Of a stretch of 64,000 nucleotides of DNA, positions 42,285 through 53,702 are shown one piece after another. Within the stretch, counting starts at the first letter, position 1; every line of letters begins with the position of its first letter. The position numbers and the translations under genes were made by a program. The notes beneath the pieces are model-generated. The model was not told the origin of the DNA. It did not search any database and saw only the letters and a list, made by a program, of their open reading frames with translations. The stretch spans positions 1-64,000 of the forward strand of contig JANBVO010000010.1 of assembly GCA_030052745.1 (NCBI GenBank), read 5' to 3'. Source of the DNA: Pleurostoma richardsiae (Eukaryota > Ascomycota > Sordariomycetes > Calosphaeriales > Pleurostomataceae).

Positions 42285-45200
42285 GGTGGGCAATGAGCAC
42301 AGCCGGTCTGTACAACTGAACACCGCGTTGAGGGAGATTTGAGGGACAGGGGCACGGGGCGATGCCGATACCGAGGGTCTTCTCTTTCTATGGGGACGAG
42401 TCGTCGATGCAAGGAGAGAGGAAAAGATTGTGGGCTGTAGAAGATCTCGTCCGGTTCGGGATTGATAAGGCGTTTACTCTAGTAGGTTCGACTTGAGCAG
42501 ACCGAAGAGGGAGGGGAGGGATGCTGTATTTAAGCTTCAAGCGACACCGGAAGACAGCCACGGCACACACTAGACTACCGTAGGGCAGAAACGGGGGGGG
42601 GGATGTGGCAGCGAGCCGGACAGCAGACAGGACAGAAGTATGGGGGTACTTGGAAACGCCAGGAACGAGGTGAACAGGGTGCCTGGGCTGCTGCGTCTGG
42701 CTGTCTGCGTGGGCACCTCATGCAGACTTATAATCGGAGATATATGTACGTCTGTCTGGGCCGGCTAGTGCAGTGTGTGGGCTTGACTTCATGATCCTTG
42801 TCTAACATCCCGGAACCTCCCATCATCGAAACAGGGAGGAGAGATGCCAGGATACAATGGCGAGGCGACAAGGGTCTCCAGCTAGGCATGCGGGACGGAC
42901 AACGTTCGTCGTCTAGTCCTGAGCCGGGCCGAGTGGAGGGACGAGGGCGTGGGAATGGGAGGAGGGGGGCCAGAGGAAGAAGACGTTAGCGGGAGGGGTG
43001 TGGTTCCAGACCTCTGGGCAGCGTGTGGGCACCTCTGAATGAAAAGAGGACGGACCCCGGAGCGACACAAGGCCGCGAGCGCCAGAAAAGGGATGGTTCA
43101 GAGTCGGAGCCACAGTCGCAGCCGAGGGAACGGCCGGCGTGGAAACCGAGCACCTCCATCAAGGCACCGTAACTCGCATTGGCAGGTCGAATTACCGCTA
43201 CGCGGCCTATCAAGGCGCTCGGGACCGTCCATGGCGAGCCTTTTGCCGCCATTCTCGAGGCCGCGGCTGCGATTGGAAGATGCGGTCTCTGCAAAAGCAG
43301 TTATCTGCTAGTTAGTCGTTTAACACCATAGCTCGGACATTGCTGTCCGCTCAGGCGATCGAGCGAGAAGCGCCGAACAGGGCATTCCAATCGTAGGTAC
43401 ACAGAGAAGACGGTCAAGACGGCGCTGACCCTGTTGCGCTCGCCAGGGACGGCGTCTAGTGGATGAGTTAGTACTCCTTTCAGTTACCACTGACGCTCTC
43501 TTCACTCCCCAGTCCTTGTCATTGGAGCGACTGTGTCTCAGGCGGCACCAAGACCAAGGCTCCTACGCACCGCAATTCGACCAGCGACAGGCGATCGCAT
43601 CCCCACTCAAGGCGCTAGACCGTCCCTCTTCTCCGTAATTATGGCCCAGCCCAGCTCTGCCTCCTGTGGTTAGTTAGTGCTCACTGCCTGCCAGTCGATG
43701 TGTTTTCGCTTCCTGCGCTTAGAGGCCAAGCCGAAGAGGTTCAGGTGAACCTGCGCCCCCAGCGACACTCTCAGCTCTGCGTCTCCCGGAGCAGCAGCGA
43801 TGGCGATCTGGAGTGCGAGAACTAACTAGCAGATTTGTCTCACCGTTCCAGCTGTGGCCCCTCTGCCTGCCATTACTCAGGGCGACTTCGCTCTAGTCTC
43901 GACGGGGCCGGCATTGCTGCTCAGCGCCACGAAGACTGCAACGCTATCCGGAAGGATCAGTTACTGCCGGAGGACCCAGCAAATCATGAATGCCTGTTTA
44001 CGAGAGTCATAACAGCGCGCGCTATGGAGTGAGAAATGGGGAGAATGAGGAGAACCGAGCGTGGGGAAGGTCTCATGAACAGGCAGACAAAAGTCCCTCT
44101 CGAACCCCTCGCCATGTCAAGCACGTCACAGATCCTGGCAGTTCTGGTTGCTGATGAGAGGCGCTGTACGTTGAACGTTGTTGCTGGACGACGTTGGCAG
44201 AATATGAGTGTGCACAAGACCTGGAGCAGTCCAAGCACCTCGGTACTGTGACCCGACCGTGTGCATGGGCTCAGTACCCAATACAGAAAACGTTTGTACA
44301 TTGTACGGCACACCGCGTCACTACTTCGGGGGATGGCCAAGACGTCAGAAAAGCCTCTTGTTGGTCGCCCGACGCCTTGCAGGCCTCCCGCCATACACAG
44401 GCCATCCAAGACACACCTTAGATAGGTGCTTGGACTTTGCGGCGCCCATCTTGCTTGTTCTGGACCTGTCAAAGCCGGGAAATTGTGGAAACAAACCATA
44501 GCAAAATACTTGAGTCACTGCCGCGTTGGCGGCACGCATGAAGCTGCTTCGTCCTGCCCGCGCTCTTCGCCAGCGCCAGCTGCCACCGTCATGATCGGGA
44601 ACCGGAGACTTATGGAGCGCCAAGGGCTTGGCTAGACTGTCACGGATGCGGCCGGAAAACGGCAGCAACTACCGTTGGTGGTGCTGTCGCGTCCTGCAAG
44701 CCCTGAATCCTTCGCAGCACTGCGCCGCAAGAAGCCGCGCTGAAAGCTCGGCATCTCTCCGGCCCAGACTGTCGCCTGAAGGAGAATAGCCGCGGGCGAG
44801 TCCATCACTCAGCGTGCTCCGTGTATGCCCGCGTCTTCCGGCGGTCAGTTTGAGCTGCGTCTAGGGCGAGCCGGCACGCCGTTGGCTCCGGCCGTGAGCA
44901 CCCACAACAAGTGTCAAGCCCGCCGCCAGAACATTCTTTTTCATCTGCCTAAAACGCCCGCGACAGCGACAAGGACCAGGCCGCGTCCGAACTGCGGCGT
45001 AGATGCCCCTTGAGGGAATGGAGAACGGTGAACAGGGGGCGGACATGTCCTGTGAGTCGCCGCCCCAGCAGATGCGCCCGAACACGTGGGATTTCCCCGT
45101 GGTGACAGCTACTGTTTTAGCCCAGCATTTAGCCAGAGGTGCCCTGACTGGTGTCGTTTGCCCCTTGCAAGCTACCGGCAGCCGAGAGCCCCCGTTAGAA

Positions 45201-48200
45201 CTTTAGCATCGGAGGGGCTCTTGTCAGCGCACAAGCGGCTCACAATATCCCTCATTCTTTACGCGTTCGGTCTGATGAGAGAGCACAATACGTACAGTAC
45301 AGTTAGTGAAACCCGAAGAAGCTGATGATGCCCTGCAGAGGCAAGGTGGAGTGCGCTGGAAAACAGGGCTGTAATGCTCTGCCCCTTGCTATGAGACGGA
45401 TGCATGCTTCCAAGATCATTCAGTCTGAATCTCGTACAACAGCGGAGCGGCGATCAAAACGAATGCAACGGTACACCCGATCCGCTGTCGAGCCCAGTTG
45501 CAAAGAACGCAAATCGTCACCGTTTGGGCCCCGCCAGGATTGTTAATGGAAAGTCCGTCTCGGTGCGCATATCACCCTGGCCCTGCACTGGAGCACGCCC
45601 CTGGGCAGGGAGAGGGGTGGGATAAAGAAAGCCCGCTCGAGTTCTTCCGTCATCTACCCTGACCGGACCGGTGAAGCATGATCCCTTCCCCTTGCAGTGC
45701 TCGGTGATGATACCATCGTTCATCAATGGACCAGAAGAGTAGCTTTGGTCGAGGGCTGGCCGCTGAGCTGATAACGTCGGGAAGCGCCGACGGACAACCG
45801 CCGACGGGCCACCGGCGGCCCCCTCGGGATATCTATTGATACTTCGTTTAAGGCACCGTGACTGAGGACGAGCCGAGATGAGGCAATCCCAATGAAGATC
45901 ATCTGGCTTTTGGAATAGCTTCATCTGCAGTCCTGCGCGGCCTTTGCCTCCCGCGGGGTATTGCCATCCCATCCACTCTACGGAGTACTTGGTGCAAGTG
46001 CTGTTACAGGCCTTACGCGGGTTGACTGACATTCACGACTGCACCCCCCACACCAACTCTTGCCCGTCCAGCAGGGTACCCTTCCAGATATCTTATCTGC
46101 TTATGCTGTCGCTGTTTCATGTCACTGATCAAGCTGGTCATTCAAACTCAGATATGATACCGTCCCTGTCCCTTTATCATGCTGGCAAGTGATGCGAGAT
46201 GCCTTGCTCCCTTCTTCCCCAAGGTTGGCGGCATGTCATGCGTCATGGAGACGTCTCTCCCGAACCGCAGGTCGGGGGACAGCACGGATCGGGTGCTGAG
46301 GAATGCTGCTGTCTTTGGTCCATGACCGCGGTTCAGCTGGTCTGGCCAGGCCCCCCGCTGCATCGGAATGGATATCGGAATGGCCATGGTGTTTCGAGTC
46401 TAGTTGAGCCCCGCCATCCCGCCATCCCAAGACGAGCATCGCCATGTGGTTCGAACACGCGTCTTGAGCCGGAGGCTGCTCCGAACTGTGTCTGCTCCAA
46501 CCAGGAGTGTCGCCGCCGACGGGGGCAGGCTCACGGGATTGTTCCCTTTTGCAGTCTAATTAGCGGTGAACCTAGAGGGTTCGAGAGAGACTCCACCCAG
46601 AGAGTTCTGGCTCAACCGGCGGATGACCCACGTAGCCGATGGAGCGGGTACCGTTGCCAAAATCCCGAAGTCCAAGCTGGGACCGCGCTTTGCGCCAGGC
46701 GGAGCTCTCACTTCACAGTCCTCTTTTCACCGGGTTTTCCGCTGTGCATGTTTTCCGTCTCTTCATTTCGGCACTCGGTAGCTGATCCTCCTGCGCCTCC
46801 CACCCGGGTCGACGCTACAGATAACGGACTGCATCGCCGAGCCCTTCTGGCATGGCGCGGTGCGAGTGGGAGTCCGGCAAGCGCTGCGGCCCGCCGCGGG
46901 TGCCGATCTAGGGACGCACCGAGTCAGGCAGTGAGCCTAGCGTGCCGCCTAAGACCCCTAAGACCGTCCTGACTTAACTCACCAGAGTAACAGGAGTTTG
47001 TGGGACTCAGACGGGTCCCGTGGACATTAGCAGGCTTGTCAAAGAAGGGAGGGCGGGACTCGTCGACGATGGCAGCTGGAACCCCTGACCACCCCTTTCA
47101 CGATCCTCACTCTGGCGTGTTCGGGACGAGGGAGATCACCCCCGCCAAGCGAGCGCCCGGCCAATCATGTTGGTCCCGGCAGGATGCCTCGGGACTCCCA
47201 GCAGCGTGGAATTGGGAGGTGCTTATTGCTCGGTTGTAGGATTAGTCCCCGAGACCCATGGCGCGCCGTAAATTGGGGGGGTGGGCGGCCTGCATGGCCG
47301 GGCTCGAATTCCTTATCACTCCATCCGGTGGTCACCACACGGCCGTCCGTCTCCGTTTCGCCATCCTCACACAATACGAGCTGCAGTCTGCATGTCAGGT
47401 ATTTTGTGATGGTCCATTCCTGAGCCTCGGTCAGGCGTGATAACCGTGTCCTCACCGTGACCGCCCATGGCGTGTTCGCCATAGCTGATAGTTAGCTGCC
47501 TTTTGTGAGATGTGATATCTTAAAATCCCACACTTCACGCCGAGCCGCGCCTAGCGGTCGAGAAAGACGGATACCTGATACTGAGTCGGACCACGGGGAA
47601 TTGTGATGGACCCAGGAGCATGAGAAGCGTCATGGGGATAGCTGCCCTTGGTGCTCGCTTCGAGATCACGCTCCATCATCCAGCGCTTGGCCGGCCGGTG
47701 AGAAGCACGCCCCACATGCGCAACAGAGCACGATCGATGCCACAACTCCTCAAGGCTCTTCTTCACAAGAATCTCGCAAGAATCTCACGTTCTAGATCTC
47801 CGCCAAGATACAGGTACTCTCGCCCTTTCAGGGATGACCTTGCCATAAAAGCCATCATGCCTATATGGCAGAGCTGACAGCTAGTGTCAGCCAGCTGCAT
47901 GTGCCTACGATGTCAAGGTGCGAGGATCCGGGGTGAATGAAAAAGCCCTTGTCTCGACCGTTACTATGTTTAGTGTTCTCACCACGCGTGACGATGTATC
48001 CAGTACTTGCCATTCGATGAGTTCAGACCTCTTTCAACCCCGACCTACTGCGCATCAGTGGTCTATCCTTCACGAAGTATTCAACACTTCGAAGTCTCCG
48101 AGAAAGGTCCGTCTTGATGTGGTCTTGCCAATTGGAGAACCCGTCCTCGGTCGCCAATCTCGCGGACAAGTTGGGCAGCAATCGGAGACCACAAATGTCG

Positions 48201-51200
48201 CTGATCCCTGGGCCCTGCCTGCTCAGGGTACCCTCCTGTCCCAGCGGCCTGACAGTGAATGACAGCACGTTTCGGACGTCTCCGTAGGCCTAGGTCGTCC
48301 CGACCATCTTCCAGCTGCGCCGCTGGCTACTCCTGCAAACAGCCACCTTCCTTTGTATTTTGCCGAACTTTTCAAGACCTAGCCCCTCTCTCTCGGGCGC
48401 CAACACAGTCATATCTCATCCATGAACAGCGAGATCAGCCTTTCTAATGTATCGTGTAGAGTATGCAAAGATAGAATCCCGGTCTACACCACGAGGGCGA
48501 GTCTTTAAGTCTCCACAACGGGTCAGCTTTACCGGGCTCTTGCATTATAACCCCCGTCAGGGGAATGCCTGTGCCACGTTTCAGGGTTAGGGTTGAGAGT
48601 TCAACCGCAGTGGAACCCGCCCGACGACGTCCAGGCCACAAGGGTGTTTAAGAACAGTAGAGAACGCCTGTTGAGACGTATCAGACCTATTCTTGCATCT
48701 ATGCGTGAGAGTCTTGAGGGCTGCGGAGCGTACACTGCTTGTTGTCCTTCCGAGCCAGCATTGCCCTCTTCACCACACCCTTGGAAGCCGGCCGCTCAGA
48801 TCGAGATCAGCGCAGCTTTCTTATCGTTCCTTATTGTCGCTAGAACCAGGCGAGCTGAGCCCGCCGCATTGTAGCCTCTCATGACAGAGCTACCATAACC
48901 GCGACTGATCGTTAGCTCCGTCAAAGCTCTCGTATCGGCTCGCGCGATGCTACCCAGCAGCACTCGACGATGGAGAGCCCGGGTCTGATCTTCCTTGGGT
49001 GCATACTTCCTCTCCTGACCACATTCGACTCGTCGTTGCTTCCAACAGCCCGGAGAATGTACAGCTAAGGTATTCATGGCGTGCAGACCGGAATCAGAGT
49101 CTCGAGAACTTCGGAATAACCCCACTAGCAGCGTCGTATTCTATCGGATATATCCACAATATGCTGCCGATGCTCGAAGAATACTGGTTCGCAAGGTTTC
49201 CCAAGCTGGGCGTCCGTTATCGACGCGGTCAGTACGTGCAGCGTAGGAGACAGTCGAACTAGCGCTTTCGGGCAACGGGAACGCCCGTGGGCTTCCCAAC
49301 AGGTGCATACGCGCCGCCAATAGACAGTTTGAAAGGGGGCGGCGTCGAGGGGCTGAACTCGCCAAGGCTGTTGCAGAATGCACACCCTAACGGGGTCTTA
49401 AGTACTGTACCATATAATGGTGATCCTCTATGCGCTTGCATACGCCATGTGGGCTAGAAGGGGTCTCAAATCCTGTCAGTGTTACATTCGGCCTCTTGTC
49501 TGAAAGGCATGCACATGACGGATAAGCTATGCAGCAACATATAATACAGACGGCATAAGTATCCAGGATAACTAAGCTTATGGATTGTGCCGGCGAACGG
49601 TTGGGGAGGAGATGAGAGATCGATCCCGCGGGAACTGGATAAGTGACAGAAGCCACAGTAACCCTGGTGGCTTCTTGTCAGCCTTCCTTCTGTCAGCATT
49701 CTCATTCTCGACTCTGACGTAGAGGGGGAGGGACAGGCCTCAGCACAGGCAAGGATTCGCGTGGAGCCCCGTGGTATGGTAAAGTGCAGGCGGCAACACA
49801 ACAACAAGTGCCGACTTGCGCGCGGCAGCGGGGTGTGTGAGCCAGAAAGGTGAAAATCGCGAAGAGAACTTACGCCACTTCGAAAATCAGCTCGCATTTG
49901 CATGCCTATCTCGTCAATATGGTCATAATCGCAACGGTGGGGCTGCGGCGATATACTCTGGGTTTGTCAAATCGTGCACCAAGCGCCAAGTGCGAGATAA
50001 CTTGTCTGCTACCGAGATGCTTCAGGACCAACGCCCATGACGGCCACTTTCCATTGGTTTCAGTGTCGTCTTTCACCGTCGATAGCAGACTTTGACCGGT
50101 GAGAAACGGGCTGCAAGTCCAACCACTAGGAACGAACTGTAACAGGATATTCAAGCCCCTGACAGTCCGAACAGCCAGTGGTACGGTAGCTTTGGCACCT
50201 ACCCTAACAACCACTCCATACACAGTAATTATAACCCGGAACAACAGGCATTTTCCTTGATCAATGCATTGCCGGTGAGGTAGGTTTGACCTATTATAAT
50301 TCGCCGGCATCGAAAGTTAAAAAGGCCGGCAAATGGCTGCTACTCCAGAGGGACACCGTCGAAGAAAGCTGCCAACCATCTCGGACAGTCCATAAAGCCC
50401 ATTGGGAGGATGAGACCTTGCCTCGAAGCCTAGAAAGCAGCATATCCTGTTCCCATTCAACGAGTATGGGACGCACTGTAGAGGGCAAATACTCCAGACC
50501 TATGTACATGGCGTTCAGTACAGTCAAACAGTAAAGCATATGAGAGACACCGCTCGAACAGTCCTGAAGGGTCTCGTGATCTCTTGACAGTTTGTGGGAA
50601 GCCGACGGCGACCTTCAAACACTACTCTTCCAGTTAAGTGTTTCAACAAGCGCAGGTATCCCTACGAGCACATGTACAATTCGGTTATGCCACGAACAAC
50701 CTCACCTCCTTGCGACAGGTCCAGTGGCTTCCATCGCCAATACCGACAGACAGCCGAGAGAGACCACGCGTTCTTTGAGAAGATTCCCTATCAGGGCACC
50801 GCAGAGACGCAAGAAGCATGCATCCTACTCCACCTTCACCTCTCCGACCTCTAGCCTTTTGCAGACTTTCGCAGACTTGGTGGGATCCGTTGGCAGCAGC
50901 CATGCATGGCGAATGGACAACCACAGCACCTTACAGAGGGGAGCACGAGTCAGATTCTGCTTTCATGGGATTTTGAGGCCGCGATATCCGAATTGAATGA
51001 TGGCCAACCATTGATCCCCGAGGAAGGCTTCCAAGGGTGGCCCCAGTCAAGGCAGCGTCTTGCAACATGGCAATCAATGTACGGCAAGAATAATCAGACG
51101 CGAGACTCGGATATTTTCTGGATCAGATAGACAGGCAGCGAGGAGGCGTGGAACGAGCACGTCGGGGACTGGTCAAGGCGAGCTTGATATCGCAATGCGG

Positions 51201-51814
51201 GAACGTCGTATTCGTCCACGTGTGATCTTCGGTCGATGGGAACCGTGAATACGGGCGTTTCATATTGTTTTTGTTGGTGATGGAGAGTATTGACCATAGA
51301 TCAATTTGAATTGTCCCCCTGACAAGTGATGATGTGGCACTACATCTGGCTAGGAGGGTGCCTCGTACGGACGCTTGACAACAAGAAATGATACTCTTCC
51401 TGAAGAGATAGCACCTACGGCTCCCATTATAGAAGCATTGCCAACGTCCGGTGGGTACGTGGACAGCTGAGAAATTTACGGACGACTGCAAATGGAAATA
51501 TTGAAGAGATTCGAATATGGTCTATAAATATTACCGGGATCCTGACGGCAGCCCAACGGACCATTTCGAGCCCTGTCCGGTAGATGATCGGGCAGCAATT
51601 CTTTGGGGAAAGCCCACCCATTCATGGGACGGTCATTTAACGGGATCAAGGAAGGGATCGATTACTGCTGCGCAGTTACTGTTGAGTTGGTGCACAGGAT
51701 CCCCATCCCGGAGACGCCTCCAATCCTGCGCAGTCCATCTCTCCAGGCTGCACGCTCAGATCACCCCCCTATCTTAGTAAACGTTCTCCGGGTGGGAAAG
51801 GACTGGTGGAGATT
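42285..51814. other. 9.5-kb gene-free tract
   Basis: No gene could be supported on either strand. Frames up to 257 aa (46199-46972 plus) are open by chance, without domains or coding-like codon use. No transposase, reverse transcriptase, terminal repeat or RNA gene was recognised. A run of about ten G lies at 42593-42602. The first few hundred bases should be the promoter of the small Cys-rich gene. Confidence 0.5.
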
Positions 51815-53150
51815 TGCACTTACCGCGCCGAAAAGAGCGAGATTCTCGAAATGGAAGTCCTGGCAGTGGTTCGCGTCTTTACAGAGGATGTAAAGAGCTT
51901 TCGAAGGAGACTCGCCTGCCCACGCCACGAGTCAGGAGGTCGGCAATGGAAATCGGCATCGCCAGTCAGGAGATCCAGCTTACTTACCTGCGGTGTGACT
52001 CCAGCAGGGGCCCGAAATGCAGCTCCCGTCTCTGAGCTCCTCGCTCGCCGTCGCCACGATGTTCTCCCACCTGAAATTCCTGGCGTACGCCGCTAAGCTC
52101 AGGCCAGCACCAGCTGCCGGTCCCTTCTCCTGATCAGCAGGTTCTCGATGAAGTGGATTGAGTAGTTGGTGTTGTACATGCCCATTTTCCTCCAAGTGAC
52201 AGCTGACAGGTTGCAGGTTGTACCCAGCGAGCCCTTGAAGCGGGCGCCGATCAGCGAGTTGTATATCATCATGTTTTCGAACGGGGACCCGCTGCCGGTG
52301 CCACTGGAGCATGACACAGCGACTCCGTGTGTTCCATAGGCGATAGCATTCCGCCTCGTCAGGTCTGCGGCCGGAGGAGCGACATTGATCACGTCGCCGC
52401 CGTTCCTGCTCGTCCATCTATCGATGACGAAGTCGCTTGCGCTCAGGTCAATGCCATCTATCGGAGATTTGGTGCAGTAAGTAAGGACTATACTGAGCTG
52501 CACTGTTCTATTATTTGGCTAACGCTCAACTGTGTTGAAAAAGAAACGGTCGCTAGACCGCGTGTCGAGTATCGTACCCGTCATATAAACATCCTCGCCG
52601 CCGATCGAGAACACCTACGCAACGGGGTCGAGGACTTTCACATTACGCAACCGCGAACTTGTCACTTTAAATGAGAAGAAGTGAGGCCGGGCGTCGTTAT
52701 TGCGGTTGTTAGCCATCGGCCACCACAACTCGCCATGGCCGAGGAACCAGCCTGCCCAGAGGTCCTTGCTGCCCGTGACGGTGACCCCCTGGCTGCTGGA
52801 CACGGTGATCCAGTGGCCAGGATACACATGAGTGTTATTGATAACTGCCTCAGTTACTTCAATGTCTCTGGGGAGGGAGATGTTGCCCTCGATCAGGAAC
52901 TCTACGCTCTCGAGCTTCGAGAAGTGGATAGGGGCCAGGAGGTTGTAGGTCTGCCCAACGGCGAAGACAAGACGGTAGTTGTTCCAGCATGCCGCACCAA
53001 CGGACATGATACCGGGGCTGTCGTCTTCGCCGGTTTGATTTTTGGGTATGGTGCAAGTGTTCTGAAGGCGCCATTCTCTGGAAGCCAGTAGGCCGACGCC
53101 ACCGTCAGGAAGAGAAGCACTGGAGCTACTGGGGGAAGCGTCTTGATCGG
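51815..53150 (-). pseudogene. decayed GH28 exo-polygalacturonase-like gene
   Basis: Pieces of one glycoside hydrolase family 28 gene lie in order on the minus strand but in different frames: a secretion-signal-like stretch (VLLFLTVASA) without its Met; mature sequence CTIPKNQTGEDDSPGI, FLIEGNISLP and KVLDPVA; ASDFVIDRWTSRNGGDVINV and YGTHGVAVSC; then DQEKGPAAGAG and DGSCISGPCW; then CKDANHCQDFHFENL. A TAG stands where the family has Trp after KVLDPVA. The frame changes between the signal and the mature part and again inside ENLL/DQEKGP, and one intron junction does not keep frame. Working relatives are secreted and release galacturonic acid from the ends of pectin chains. With at least four independent lesions the gene cannot make a normal enzyme. 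Remaining similarity is high, so the loss seems recent. Confidence 0.8.
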
Positions 53151-53702
53151 GGCTCAGCTCTAGACAAAGAGAGGCTGTAAAGATCAGTTCATAGAACTTG
53201 AATCATTCGTGTTTATTCTACTGCACCGTCCTTATCGAACAACGATGTGTACACATTACATCCCCCTCCTGGCGATGACATCCTCAACCATGTAGGACAT
53301 CGATTGGCATGTTTCCGTTTAAGGTCGATCACCAGATGCAAGGGTACCAGAATATTGATCGGCTCGATCGCTCATACTCTGTTGAATCTTTCACACCTTT
53401 CCTTTCCATACCGTTTGGTGGAGGAATTGGATCTTGGACAACCGCCGGCTTGCTCGACATCCCTGCAAAGCGCCCGCGAAATGCCAAGCCTAGAAATTTC
53501 CACGAACCGTAGCTTGGCTCGGGAATCGGCCCCGAAGCGTATGACTGAAGCGTAGCCGGTCTGTTGTTGTCTGACCGGCTTCGATAGCTAGAGAGAAATA
53601 AAGAGTAGGTAGGGTAGAAGTGGAATGGATCAAGAATCTCGTTTATATATCTAATTTATACTGAGTAGCCTGGACTATATACACTCGCTTGATGACTTCA
53701 TA
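53151..53702. other. intergenic
   Basis: 552 bases between the GH28 relic and the stop of the DUF6604 gene, both minus strand. It contains an AT-rich part near 53.6 kb that is probably the 3' end of the DUF6604 gene. No gene is supported. Confidence 0.5.

Noticed and set aside
45517-46032. 171-aa open frame, minus strand
   Set aside because: Low-complexity translation with no recognisable motif, overlapped by equally long frames on other phases.
46199-46972. 257-aa open frame, plus strand
   Set aside because: Longest frame of the gene desert but without any family pattern or coding-like codon use. Treated as chance.
48584-48595. Telomere-like GGGTTAGGGTTG
   Set aside because: Fewer than two full TTAGGG units. 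Too short to be an interstitial telomere track and expected by chance.
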